Shown here one piece after another: positions 15,548-23,332 of a stretch of 64,000 nucleotides of DNA. The DNA is from Photobacterium frigidiphilum. GTDB taxonomy: Bacteria > Pseudomonadota > Gammaproteobacteria > Enterobacterales > Vibrionaceae. A model generated the notes under the pieces. The model saw nothing but the letters and a program-made list of their open reading frames with translations. It was not told the DNA's origin and made no database searches. The DNA lies in NCBI RefSeq assembly GCF_003025615.1, contig NZ_PYMJ01000010.1, forward strand, positions 1-64,000, read 5' to 3'. The translations under genes and the position numbers were made by a program. Within the stretch, counting starts at the first letter, position 1. Each line of letters starts with the position of its first letter.

Positions 15548-16129
15548 TTAAAGCTTAGTTGATTTTGCAGCTTTATTCAGCAACTCTTTTACGTATTTGT
15601 TCCGTGCCAGTGCTATATCTAAACGGTTAGATTCATTTGCTGCTTTATTCCAATCTTTAGCTTTAATACTTTTATTGAAATTTGGAAAACCATTCCTAAG
15701 TTTTGTCATGCCTAGATTAAAAATCATATCAAACAATGCCAATTTCACCTCAGATGGAAACTGTGTAAATTCTACTGCACCATATAATCGTTTAAGTTCA
15801 CTTTCAAAGTCGTCTATATGCTTATTAGTGATTTTATCAATAGTTGAAGGCGTAAGTTTAAGTTTGGTGCGATTTTTATAAATTGAAGCAAATAAACCTG
15901 CTGGAGAGTTTTTAACAGATTCAAAGTCGATCTTGATCTCTTCTTTTGTTGATTTTTTGTTTGTTGTTTGATGGATAAAGTCTAGCGCTTGCGCAGCTGT
16001 AAGATCTTTTATTAAATGGCCAACCCCCACGGTAATAAACCCTTTGGTATCTTTATACATATGCTCAATTCTACCTTCGTATTTTTCAAGATTTTTACGA
16101 AGAATTTGTTTTTCCATGGCAGTTAACAT
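15548..16129 (-). CDS. Lysozyme-like protein (GH24, phage T4 lysozyme family)
   Basis: 193 aa from the ATG at 16129, which has AGGA eight bases upstream; a longer frame to 16183 lacks one. The motif KYEGRIEHMYKDTKGFITVG followed by VGH matches the GH24 pattern E-x(8)-D/C-x(5)-T with Glu as catalytic acid. The C-terminal half has the usual helical lobe (LALFDMIFNLGMTKLRNGFP). There is no signal peptide, so a holin or secretion system would be needed. Family members of this length with a two-helix insertion occur outside phages as antibacterial effectors. The next gene encodes a lipoprotein. Confidence 0.75.
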   Translation of the reverse strand: MLTAMEKQILRKNLEKYEGRIEHMYKDTKGFITVGVGHLIKDLTAAQALDFIHQTTNKKSTKEEIKIDFESVKNSPAGLFASIYKNRTKLKLTPSTIDKITNKHIDDFESELKRLYGAVEFTQFPSEVKLALFDMIFNLGMTKLRNGFPNFNKSIKAKDWNKAANESNRLDIALARNKYVKELLNKAAKSTKL

Positions 16130-16183
16130 TACGTGTTTCCTTTTATCTATTTTCTTGACGACGTAATATGCAGAACGGATCAT

Positions 16184-16379
16184 CAGGTAGATTTTTAATC
16201 GAGCTTTCCATGCAAATAGCCGTGCTAAGTTTTCAGTGACGGTACTATAATCACAATTTCAGTTATAGATGGTTGTTAACATTAAATTTTTAGGGTGATG
16301 ATACAGATCAGCTTTATAATAAATATATTACTTACTGCTACGTGTTGATGTGAATCGAAAAAGATCAGCTATTCAAATG
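16184..16379. other. Intergenic, no feature seen
   Basis: AT-rich upstream region of the lysozyme gene. Apart from a likely promoter for that gene I see no coding signal or repeat. Confidence 0.5.
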
Positions 16380-16480
16380 CGGGAATCCCCGTCTTGCACT
16401 GGATGTAATGGGCACAATCATCGGCTTTTTGCATCATCACATACGCATATTGGCAGTTATCAATGATCGTTTTTGATACT
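16380..16480 (-). pseudogene. Fragment of a corticovirus-like packaging ATPase gene
   Basis: The minus strand encodes VSKTIIDNCQYAYVMMQKAD and continues DCAHYIQCKTGIPAFE. This is nearly identical to residues 165-200 of the intact ATPase at 7570-8235 but with several substitutions, so it comes from a related element and is not a recent copy. Both ends are cut; the right end joins a secretin fragment directly. Confidence 0.8.
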
Positions 16481-16482
16481 GA

Positions 16483-16650
16483 TGGTTAGTCTATTATCTT
16501 GGGTGGTTTGGTGTCGGATGAATCAAGACAGTCAGAATCAGGTGTGCCGCTATTGAAAGATATACCGTGGATTGGGGGGTTATTTAGAACAACTTCTGAT
16601 AAGTCGGTGAGTTCTCAGATGTCTGTGTTAATTAAGGTCACGATGATATA
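16483..16650 (+). pseudogene. Fragment of a secretin gene, 3' end (copy 1)
   Basis: Encodes DG*SIILGGLVSDESRQSESG then VPLLKDIPWIGGLFRTTSDK, the most conserved C-terminal secretin motif. An in-frame TAG replaces the Gln codon found in copy 2 (18190-18681). The fragment fuses to the ATPase remnant on its left. It derives from a filamentous-phage pIV-like or type II/IV-pilus secretin. Confidence 0.8.
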
Positions 16651-16695
16651 AAACCACCGCACAATAAAGTATTTGAAGCAAGTACCCCTAAGACG

Positions 16696-16926
16696 TTGAT
16701 CGCTATTGATGGAACTAATGCATTAAAAATTACTGCAGCTATGTGGATTGATTGTGGTGTAAGCAAAAACTTAATTTACGATCTATTCTTTGATAGGTAC
16801 AAGTCCATTTACTGTCAATTATTTGCGCATACAATGCTTTTACCTGATGTTGACTATTGTGGAAAAGATTTAATCACTGAAACTGTAAAAAAAGTGTATG
16901 CGGAAATGTCCTCTTGGAGCGTTTAA
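16696..16926 (+). CDS. Small protein of unknown function, 76 aa
   Basis: MIAIDGTNALKITAAMWIDC..., soluble, with three Cys and a helical look. It begins about 45 bases after the secretin fragment and is followed after one base by the 79-aa-type gene, so the two may form a unit. No Shine-Dalgarno is strong; the annotated start is a TTG or ATG alternative in this region. No family recognised. Confidence 0.45.
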   Translation: MIAIDGTNALKITAAMWIDCGVSKNLIYDLFFDRYKSIYCQLFAHTMLLPDVDYCGKDLITETVKKVYAEMSSWSV

Positions 16927-16927
16927 T

Positions 16928-17137
16928 ATGAATTTAATTAATATAATTGATGCAACAGATGAAGTGTCTCGGTTAATACTGGAGCTAAGAGAGTCAGGTG
17001 CTGAATTAGATGAACATCAGTTCCAAACATTTGAAAACTCTTTACAAAACTTAGTTTCATCTGCTACTGGATTAAAACCAAACCTAAGAGATTGTGAGCA
17101 TTGTAAAGGTAAGGGGTATGTAGATTCGATAACATAA
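16928..17137 (+). CDS. Small zinc-finger-like protein, 69 aa
   Basis: Starts at the ATG at 16928, one base after the previous stop. The first 50 residues are helical and acidic (IDATDEVSRLILELRESGAE). The end carries CEHCKGKGYVDS, a CxxCxGxG half-motif as in DnaJ zinc fingers. Only one such half is present, so metal binding would need dimerisation. Its stop merges with a repeat resembling an attC site, as in integron cassettes. Confidence 0.55.
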   Translation: MNLINIIDATDEVSRLILELRESGAELDEHQFQTFENSLQNLVSSATGLKPNLRDCEHCKGKGYVDSIT

Positions 17138-17213
17138 AACAATCAAAATGATGCGTTCCACTCGGCAACTTTGGTACGAAAAATAACAGCCAACACCCTG
17201 TTGACTGTTAGAA
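17131..17213. repeat. attC-like repeat unit, copy A
   Basis: An 83-bp unit that begins at the stop codon of the small zinc-finger gene and ends GTTAGAA, fitting the GTTRRRY core of integron attC sites. It is about 70 percent identical to 23327-23411, which also begins at a stop codon and ends GTTAGAT. It contains the short hairpin CAACACCCTGTTG. The 5' core is weak, so the attC reading is tentative. Confidence 0.45.
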
Positions 17214-17226
17214 TGAGAGCTATTAA

Positions 17227-17358
17227 TTAACAGCCTCTGCGGCTCTTTGGTAGTTCTTTCAATTGCCTTACTGTTCTGATTATTTGCCCCAATAGCGCAG
17301 CCATATAAGAGCACTCCTTGCACCCCAATTTTTCGGCATAGCTCGCTGGTTGAAACCG
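17227..17358 (-). pseudogene. C-terminal remnant of an unknown gene, copy A
   Basis: The minus strand reads ...ASYAEKLGCKECSYMAALLG followed by QIIRTVRQLKELPKSRRGC and a stop, preceded by an in-frame TAG. A shorter relative lies at 23428-23493 and a DNA-level relative of the upstream half at 18709-18850. The protein is not recognised. Three decayed copies in 6 kb suggest it belonged to a repeated mobile unit. Confidence 0.55.
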
Positions 17359-17428
17359 CTACGAACTCAGCAATCCGCATTAACCGCCCTTCACACTGCC
17401 AAGCCGCTTTTGTTCTTAGCTAGATAAC
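17284..17428. repeat. 145-bp repeat, copy A
   Basis: From TGCCCCAATAGCGCAGCCAT to TTCTTAGCTAGATAACT. It matches 18709-18850 along its whole length with scattered differences. It covers the upstream half of the remnant gene on the minus strand. Confidence 0.7.
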
Positions 17429-17872
17429 TTATTTGTAGAGTATGGAATACATGACATTAGTTGAGTTTGAAATGTTGCTTGATGGTGGGCTTACAGAACC
17501 AAAGGCTGTGTTCTCTATAAGTATACGGTAGTCACCAGAATCCAACTTCATCCAACCAGACTCTGTTTGACTTGATGGGATTGGTGAAAACGTAACAAGT
17601 GAAACTAACGTTGCATTCGCAAAGTCATTTGTCTGTGTTTCATCTTCCCAGTTTTTGTACTCTTCTTCTGTAATGATAAATGCTTCTGAAGGGACATTAT
17701 CCAATAAACTAACTTTGACGTTAACTTGTTGATTGCCGTCTACATTGAATTGCGTTGAAAAGTATTCATTCTTCTTGATAAGCACTGAATCTAATTCTTT
17801 CACATCGTCATTACTATCGCAGCCTAATAGTGATGTTGATAGAAGTGATAATAATATTAGTCGTTTTAACAT
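17429..17872 (-). CDS. Small lipoprotein of unknown function, 147 aa
   Basis: A signal peptide with lipobox (LSTSLLGC, Cys at about 18) and the rest beta-rich with Asn/Ser/Thr, ending TNVMYSILYK. The mature protein should be a lipid-anchored periplasmic or outer-membrane protein. It stands alone among decayed mobile DNA. The frame is intact, so it may be under selection or recently acquired. Confidence 0.6.
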   Translation of the reverse strand: MLKRLILLSLLSTSLLGCDSNDDVKELDSVLIKKNEYFSTQFNVDGNQQVNVKVSLLDNVPSEAFIITEEEYKNWEDETQTNDFANATLVSLVTFSPIPSSQTESGWMKLDSGDYRILIENTAFGSVSPPSSNISNSTNVMYSILYK

Positions 17873-17974
17873 AATTCAGATGCCTTTTTTAGACGTATTT
17901 CAGTCATTTAAGCATACTCGATATTTTTTGCCACTTGAGCATATATGTAAAAAAACGCATGCAATAAGGTTGCC

Positions 17975-18073
17975 TTAACCGATTTGGTCTTCAACGACAT
18001 CAACATTATTTGATGCCCAGACAACGCCAGCAGCGACAAGCAGTGCAATCACAGCTGTGACTGCATACCCTTT
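17975..18073 (-). pseudogene. Truncated second copy of the 37-aa prophage membrane peptide gene
   Basis: The minus strand encodes KGYAVTAVIALLVAAGVVWA then SNNVDVVEDQIG, differing from the gene at 5163-5276 by a few residues. The start codon region is lost. It shows that a second corticovirus-like element contributed DNA here. Confidence 0.75.
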
Positions 18074-18189
18074 AACCGCCTACTCTGTGATTTCCTTACC
18101 CAATATCAACTTGATGATTGTTACGGGGTCACCTTCTCAATTAACGCAAGTTGATAACCTGATTACGCGTGTTGATTGATGCGGTTGTG

Positions 18190-18681
18190 ATGGATACACG
18201 CCTTGGTAACGGCGATTACAAAAAACCAGAATACCAAGCCGTATCTGTTAGTGATGGATAGAAAAAAAGGTTCTATTAATGTCGGTCAGAACGTGCCCTT
18301 CTTAGTCTCCACTGAAACCTCAAACAATGGTTCGCTAGTGCAAAAATCGAGCGACAAAATGTGGGGCTGGGTTTGAGTGTTGTGCCTCATATCGTGAATA
18401 ATTCCATGGTTCTCACGATCAACCAAACATCATCGAGCGTGTCTGATAGTGATGTTGCCTCCGATATTATTACCAACAATCGAGAAATCAATACGGTGGT
18501 TCAAGTGCTGGATGGTCAGTCCATTATCTTGGGTGGCTTGGTGCCAGATGAGTCGAGACAATCAGAATCAGGTGTGCCGCTATTGAAAGATATACCGTGG
18601 ATTGGGGGTTTATTTAGAACAACTTCTGATAAATCGGTGAGCTCTCAAATGTCAGTGTTAATCAAGGTCACTGTAATATAA
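18190..18681 (+). pseudogene. Secretin gene remnant (copy 2), 3' part
   Basis: The frame shifts at least once. Pieces read NVGQNVPFLVSTETSNNGS, then VGLGLSVVPHIVNNSMVLTI, then INTVVQVLDGQSIILGGLV, then VPLLKDIPWIGGLFRTTSDK. These are the successive motifs of the secretin core (pIV, GspD, PilQ). The last 106 codons are open. Secretins form outer-membrane rings for filamentous phage release or type II secretion. The likely source is a filamentous phage carrying its own pIV, but a GspD-type origin cannot be excluded. Confidence 0.75.
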
Positions 18682-18708
18682 AAAACCATACAATATTGAG
18701 TGGTTGAC

Positions 18709-18850
18709 TGCCCCATAGCGCAGCCATATAAGACCACTCTCTATACCCCAATTTTCCGGCATAGCTCGCTGGTCGAAACCGCTACTGACTCAAAAATCCA
18801 CATAACCGCCCTTCACACTGCCAAACCGCTTTTGCTCTTAGCTAGATCAC
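18709..18850. repeat. 145-bp repeat, copy B
   Basis: Matches 17284-17428 from CCATAGCGCAGCCATATAAG to TTAGCTAGATCACT. It directly follows the second secretin copy, as if the same junction had been copied twice. No other feature is seen in 18682-19052 except the AT-rich upstream region of the next gene. Confidence 0.7.
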
Positions 18851-19052
18851 TAAGGCTATGATTTTGAGCGGTTAACCTTCAAATCATGACGAATCTGAAT
18901 TGATAACATGATCAATATCATATGCATTGAAATTTTAGATACATTTTGTATTATTTGCCATACATGACAAGCTAAAATAGTTGGTGCTTAGTGTGATTTT
19001 TCTCTGCTAGAAAAGCGATTTAATTTTTTCTCGATAAGCTTAGGGGTTGTGT

Positions 19053-19838
19053 GTGGAAATAGATGCGAAAGTTATTGCTGCTATGATTGCTGTATTTGGT
19101 CTTTGTCTTTCAGCACTTTTTGCTAGCTTTGGCTATTATTTACGAGTAAGAATGGAATCAAAAAAAAATGCGAAGCATGTACTATATCTCTTGTTAGAAA
19201 TAAGGCGTTCTTTATTAACGGAGCTCTTTGATCCTGTAGCTATTTCAAGTCGATATTTAACTTACTTCAGCAAGCTTTTGAGAGATAAAGGTCTTGATTT
19301 TGATGAGTCTCAATTACCTGATGAATTTCGATTATTGCTCAGTAATTTTTTTGAGAAGATATTGGGCTCTCTGTGTGTTGATATTGAATCAAGACTTCTT
19401 GAACCGTATGAAAAAGCAATATTTGAACTATCAAAAGAAAACCCCATAATCGCTCATAGATTAAGAACTAAAGATCAAATATTACAAACCTTTGACCATT
19501 GTAAGAAAGCTATTAAAGATTCAAATAACATATTAATGGTTAAAAGTAATGAGAAACCTTTACAAAATCACATGACTGATAGAGTAAGCAACTTACGATC
19601 TTCTGTCTTTAACAAATTTATTGATACTCTAGATAAAGAATTACTCATATTATCTAAAATTTGTGGGGGCAAAGAGTTTAAGTCATGTAAAAAATTAACT
19701 GAGAATAAAAGCAGAGAAAAATTGGATAATATTGACTTTAGTGTTTTTGACCGTCAAATATCAGGTTTTCTTGACCCTCTTATGGATAGTTTGAAAAAGA
19801 AACCAATAGAAAAAATCACCACCGCTGAAATCGTGTGA
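19053..19838 (+). CDS. Membrane-anchored protein of unknown function, 261 aa
   Basis: I start it at the GTG at 19053, which follows AGGGG by six bases. One N-terminal transmembrane helix (AAMIAVFGLCLSALFASFGY) is followed by a long cytoplasmic helical domain with many Lys and Glu. Hydrophobic spacing suggests coiled coils near residues 45-60 and 120-150. It is AT-rich and isolated, as in integron cassette genes. No family recognised. It could be one of the many membrane-anchored accessory proteins of unknown role in marine Vibrionaceae. Confidence 0.55.
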   Translation: MEIDAKVIAAMIAVFGLCLSALFASFGYYLRVRMESKKNAKHVLYLLLEIRRSLLTELFDPVAISSRYLTYFSKLLRDKGLDFDESQLPDEFRLLLSNFFEKILGSLCVDIESRLLEPYEKAIFELSKENPIIAHRLRTKDQILQTFDHCKKAIKDSNNILMVKSNEKPLQNHMTDRVSNLRSSVFNKFIDTLDKELLILSKICGGKEFKSCKKLTENKSREKLDNIDFSVFDRQISGFLDPLMDSLKKKPIEKITTAEIV

Positions 19839-19965
19839 TGCGAGTAAGTTCCCCGTCTAGTAACACGGGGGAAAAGTTTGGCATACACTAGCAGCCAATA
19901 CCAAGTTTTCGTTCTTAGTTTGGTTCAGTTATGAGATATACGATCTTAGATCGTTGAATAAAATG

Positions 19966-19972
19966 TTAGGCT
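19966..19972. other. attC-type core sequence
   Basis: GTTAGGC, a perfect integron core (GTTRRRY), followed by TTTAA. The same GTTAGGC-TTTAA is seen on the other strand at the intron-split site near 20706. It lies between two convergent orphan genes. Alone it is short and could be chance. Confidence 0.35.
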
Positions 19973-19986
19973 TTAATTTTGCCAAA

Positions 19987-20268
19987 TTAGTGCATTGTAA
20001 AGGTTTTAATCAAGCTACTTTTAGCTTTTACCTTGAAGGCTGTATCCGATAAACTAAACGTCTCTTTGATTAATTTACCAAGTTTACGATTAATATAATT
20101 CTGACTTGTTAGATTGCAGATATTCGTATAAGTATCTAATAAATCTGAATTGTTTTCTATACAAATGAAAATGTTATCAGTTATGCGTTTTTCACTTTTT
20201 GATACATCGGTTGCTGCGATATCGAGCAGTGACGACAATTTACTTTCAATTTCAACTTTGCTTGGCAT
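19987..20268 (-). CDS. Small helical protein downstream of HTH gene, 93 aa
   Basis: Starts with an AAGGTAG Shine-Dalgarno. All-helical, Lys/Ser rich, no motif (MPSKVEIESKLSSLLDIAAT). It lies 52 bases after the HTH gene and is probably cotranscribed. Together they look like a regulator plus small effector, possibly a toxin-antitoxin type cassette, but no toxin family is recognised. Confidence 0.5.
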   Translation of the reverse strand: MPSKVEIESKLSSLLDIAATDVSKSEKRITDNIFICIENNSDLLDTYTNICNLTSQNYINRKLGKLIKETFSLSDTAFKVKAKSSLIKTFTMH

Positions 20269-20320
20269 GATAACTACCTTATTTTGTTAGCAGAAGTGTG
20301 ATTTTCATCTCTGTTGCGGT

Positions 20321-20620
20321 TTAGAAAATTAAATTTACTTTGGTTACACCACGGTTTTTAAGCTCTTCTACCAGTTCTTCAATGGTAGCCGTTTCAAGTG
20401 AAGAATCAAAAGACGGTATTTCACCTTCTTCACCAAAAAGAGCTTTATTAAGTTTTTGCCAGGTTTGCATTGTCGGAACGGCTTCACCTCGTTCATACCT
20501 GCCAGGCATCACATTTGAAATTTCCGCGGATTCTGCTAATTCGGCTAAAGTAAGTTCGGCATTTTTTCTTTCACGTCTTAATTGTCTTGGAAAATTTCCT
20601 GAATTAGGTTCAGGTAACAT
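20321..20620 (-). CDS. XRE-family HTH protein, 99 aa
   Basis: Helix-turn-helix at residues about 12-62 (LRRERKNAELTLAELAESAE then ISNVMPGRYERGE). A short C-terminal segment (ATIEELVEELKNRGV) may dimerise. Shine-Dalgarno GAGGTG is five bases from the ATG. A perfect inverted repeat lies 50-90 bases upstream and is the likely operator, so autoregulation is expected. The start of the gene is close to the group II intron's 3' end. Confidence 0.7.
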   Translation of the reverse strand: MLPEPNSGNFPRQLRRERKNAELTLAELAESAEISNVMPGRYERGEAVPTMQTWQKLNKALFGEEGEIPSFDSSLETATIEELVEELKNRGVTKVNLIF

Positions 20621-20671
20621 TTTAGCACCTCGGCATGCTGGATGAGTAACCTTTCGAATTAAATATAACTT

Positions 20672-20708
20672 CTTTAAGTTACTTTATCAAGATTGAAGTA
20701 ACTTAAAG
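20672..20708. promoter_or_regulatory. Perfect inverted repeat, likely operator of the HTH gene
   Basis: CTTTAAGTTACTT and AAGTAACTTAAAG are exact reverse complements 11 bp apart. Each half also contains the near-palindrome AAGTTACTT. The position just upstream of the HTH gene suggests two repressor-dimer sites. It adjoins the attC-type core on the left flank of the intron. Confidence 0.6.
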
Positions 20709-20712
20709 CCTA

Positions 20713-22638
20713 ATCGGGTAGCCGAGGGTCTTTAACCCTCAGCCCCCACAACACCCTGCATGCGGATCCGCACAGGGCGTTTCACTTAGAATGGTGAAGC
20801 CTAATCCATCCATCACGTAGTTCAACCAGACCCTGAGATCTTAGGTAAGCATTGGATAATGCTTGCTGTATTCCCGGTGTCTTTGAACTTCGCCATGGGC
20901 CTTTACTGGTAATGTCACACGCAACGGCTGATTGAATCTGAACTCCTCGATTCAACAGACTTTTTACTTTAGTGCGAGGCTTTCGCCACTGTCGCCAATA
21001 AGCCATTCTGACTCTGCGCCTGATCCAATGATCGAGCTTGACACAGAATTGATAGCAGTTGGCGATACCAAAGTAATTAACCCAGCCTCGTAGATATTGG
21101 CTGATTTTGAAGAGTTGATATTTCATCGATACTCCCCAGTTGCGATTTGTCAGTCGCCTAACTTGCAGCTTAAACTTCTGCAATGTTTTGGCATGCCATT
21201 GAATACGGTTTGCCCGGAATGTGAATCCCAGAAATTTGCTTTCAGTGGTTCTGACAACGTGACTTTTGGTTGTGTTCACCGTGAGTTTCAGGCGGTTTTG
21301 CAAATAGCGACTGATACTTAGGAGCACGCGTTGGCCCGCACGCTGACTTTTTACAATAATGGTGAAGTCATCGGCGTACCTGGCAAATTTATGTCCTCGT
21401 TTCTCAAGTTCTTTGTCGAGCGGATCGAGCATGATGTTCGCCAATAATGGTGACAATGGGCCTCCTTGAGGGACGCCTTCTCGACTCTTCATATAAAGCT
21501 GGTTATCGCCTTTTGATTGACAAATGACGCCAGCTCTAAGATATCGACTAATTAACTTAAGTAGACGTTTATCTTTCACTTTGTAGCCAAGGTGAGTCAT
21601 CAATAGGTCGTGGTTGACTCGGTCAAAGAATTTCGACAAATCAACATCGACTGCATAATGACGTCTTTGCTTAATGATGCTTTGAACCTGCCTGACGGCT
21701 TGCTGCCCGTTTCGCCCCGGACGAAATCCGTAACTGTTGTTCGAAAAACCGGGGTCAAAGATGGGTGTCAGTACCTGAGCGATGGCTTGTTGGATCACCC
21801 GGTCAATGACGGTTGGGATACCCAGTTGGCGTTTACCTCCATCGGGTTTATCTATCTCAACACGCCTGACGGGTGAGGGTTGATACTGCTCTGCTCGCAG
21901 ATCGGTTTCAACTCTGTCCCATTGGCCTGATTTAACCCAGTCGGGGAATTCGCTGATAGTCATGCTATCGACGCCAGCAGCCCCTTTATTGGCTCGAACA
22001 CGTTTCCATGCGGCTTGTAAATTATCTCGCTGCAAGATTTGTTCGAATAGATTTTGGTTAAAGGCTGGCTTCATGTCAGCATGCTGAATCGCGTCACTAC
22101 CGGTCGGCATTCGTGTTTTCAAATGTGGCAAGGCTCCTCCTTTTTCTAACTGTTCAGGCCTTCACCGTGTCCCAACCATTACGATGGGCATTTGGCTACT
22201 ATGCCGTCTGCTGACTTCTGCTTAATCACTTAACGAGTTACCTCGTAAAGCGCTATCGTTGTTCATCGGCTTCGCTCGCGTAAGTTGATGACGCTTACAC
22301 GCCAGGCCTGTTGAACCAGAGGCCAAGCTGGTTAGATTAACGATCGCATGTTAAGCAGATCTCCCCAGATAAGGACATGGACTTTCACTGCGCAACTGCA
22401 TCATTTACGGTGGTCATTAAATCACTTGGCTTCGTCGTCTTGTGCCAACTCGCCTCTGACCTACGCCTCATATGATGTTCTTGTTCATCAGCTCGCGGCT
22501 TCCTTCAGACCATTCCTCGCGGAAAAGCCCTTGCCATTTGCTAGTAGTTAACATTTAATATCAACGAGTTGAATATTAAATGTTGATTTTCCTACAGAGG
22601 ACTTTCACCTCATTAGTTCATGCCCATGCTGGGCGTAC
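20713..22638 (-). mobile_element. Group II intron (IIC-like) with reverse transcriptase
   Basis: About 1926 nt. The 5' end reads GTACGCCCAGCATGGGC with the conserved AGGTGAAAGTCCTC a little downstream, a usual group II start (GTGCG consensus, here GTACG). The 3' end carries domain V (GTGCGGATCCGCATGCAGGG region), then a domain VI hairpin GCTGAGGGTTA-AAG-ACCCTCGGC, ending CTACCCGAT. It encodes one maturase without an endonuclease domain and sits in an attC-like hairpin on the strand opposite to the cassette gene. These are traits of group IIC-attC introns. Boundaries are deduced from the restored attC core and could be off by 1-3 bases. Confidence 0.8.
20782..22131 (-). CDS. ltrA: Group II intron reverse transcriptase/maturase
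   Basis: 449 aa. RT blocks are seen in order: KPDGGKRQLGIPTVIDR (about 95-111), NNSYGFRPGRNGQQAV (131-145), VDVDLSKFFDRVNHD (161-175), REGVPQGGPLSPLLANI (217-233) and the catalytic YADD at 252-255. Domain X follows, and the GIIM-type segment RRRVRMAYWRQWRKPRTK lies near 370-390. There is no HNH endonuclease, as in class C introns, which reverse-splice at DNA hairpins. All catalytic residues are intact, so the element may still be mobile. The symbol is used in the generic sense for intron maturases. Confidence 0.9.
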   Translation of the reverse strand: MPHLKTRMPTGSDAIQHADMKPAFNQNLFEQILQRDNLQAAWKRVRANKGAAGVDSMTISEFPDWVKSGQWDRVETDLRAEQYQPSPVRRVEIDKPDGGKRQLGIPTVIDRVIQQAIAQVLTPIFDPGFSNNSYGFRPGRNGQQAVRQVQSIIKQRRHYAVDVDLSKFFDRVNHDLLMTHLGYKVKDKRLLKLISRYLRAGVICQSKGDNQLYMKSREGVPQGGPLSPLLANIMLDPLDKELEKRGHKFARYADDFTIIVKSQRAGQRVLLSISRYLQNRLKLTVNTTKSHVVRTTESKFLGFTFRANRIQWHAKTLQKFKLQVRRLTNRNWGVSMKYQLFKISQYLRGWVNYFGIANCYQFCVKLDHWIRRRVRMAYWRQWRKPRTKVKSLLNRGVQIQSAVACDITSKGPWRSSKTPGIQQALSNAYLRSQGLVELRDGWIRLHHSK

Positions 22639-22747
22639 ACAAGAACATCAAACGGAAAATTACAGTTGGCTGTTTTTCGTTCCTCAAACATTATAGCCAA
22701 CTTTAATTTTCCGCTTATGTAAGCGTTATATTTTTTTAGGAGTATTA

Positions 22748-23332
22748 ATGGAATTACCAGCAACAGTTTTTGTCGCTATTGGCGCGATTTTGGCCGCTCT
22801 TATTAGTGGTTTATTTACCTTTACTAATATTCTGATCTCTAAAGAGCAGAAAACATCTGAGTTTCGACAAGATTGGATAAATGAGGTAAGAGGAGAGGTT
22901 TCGAAATTTACTTATTCAGTCGGAAGCTTTACCTCACATCTAGTATCGAGAAAAGGTAATCTTGATGATGTTACAAAGTTTATTGATGATAACTTAGAAC
23001 TAATGAATGAACTCTCAAGAAGTTATAACTCAATTAGATTGCACCTCAATAAAGAGGACGACAAAAAAATTGTAGATGTTCTAGATGATCTTTATAGCTT
23101 TGCTGCAAGAGGTACGATTGATTACACTGTTGCAGATATTACGAAAAAAGAAAATGAGTTAATTTCGTTAACTCAAGACATGCTTAAAGCTGAGTGGGTA
23201 AGAGTAAAGTCTGGCGAAAAAATGTTTCAAGCTACAAAATGGTTAGGTTTGTTTCTATTTTTGAGTCCAATAGCTTTTGTCGCTATTAATTATAATGCAA
23301 TAGTAGTGTACCTGTCGTCGATAAAAATATAA
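22748..23332 (+). CDS. Two-span membrane protein of cassette type, 194 aa
   Basis: TTTAGGAG lies seven bases from the ATG. An N-terminal transmembrane helix (VFVAIGAILAALISGLFTFT) is followed by ISKEQKTSEFRQDWINEVRG, a signature I recall from many unnamed membrane proteins of mobile DNA. A helical middle and a second transmembrane pair near 160-190 follow. It is probably anchored with the helical domain in the cytoplasm. It starts about 20 bases after the attC-like site and ends in an attC-like repeat, the layout of an integron cassette. Function unknown. Confidence 0.6.
   Translation: MELPATVFVAIGAILAALISGLFTFTNILISKEQKTSEFRQDWINEVRGEVSKFTYSVGSFTSHLVSRKGNLDDVTKFIDDNLELMNELSRSYNSIRLHLNKEDDKKIVDVLDDLYSFAARGTIDYTVADITKKENELISLTQDMLKAEWVRVKSGEKMFQATKWLGLFLFLSPIAFVAINYNAIVVYLSSIKI

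Larger units (their letters stand above)
20706..22735. other. attC-like recombination site split by the group II intron
   Basis: Removing 20713-22638 joins GCCTA to ACAAGAACATC and restores GCCTAACAAGAACATCAAAC, a canonical attC 5' part with RYYYAAC core. The right part is a hairpin, CGGAAAATTA-C-AGTTGGCT paired with AGCCAACT-T-TAATTTTCCG. Next come ATGT (pairing with ACAT on the left) and GCGTTAT. Outer TAAC/GTTA also pair. Bulged single bases inside the stem are typical of attC. Right after it an orphan gene starts with its own Shine-Dalgarno, as in integron cassettes. Confidence 0.6.

Noticed and set aside
17084-17380. 98-codon minus-strand frame
   Set aside because: The protein-like reading (ASYAEKLGCKECSYMAALLG) is in another frame and is broken upstream; this frame is a shadow of the remnant.
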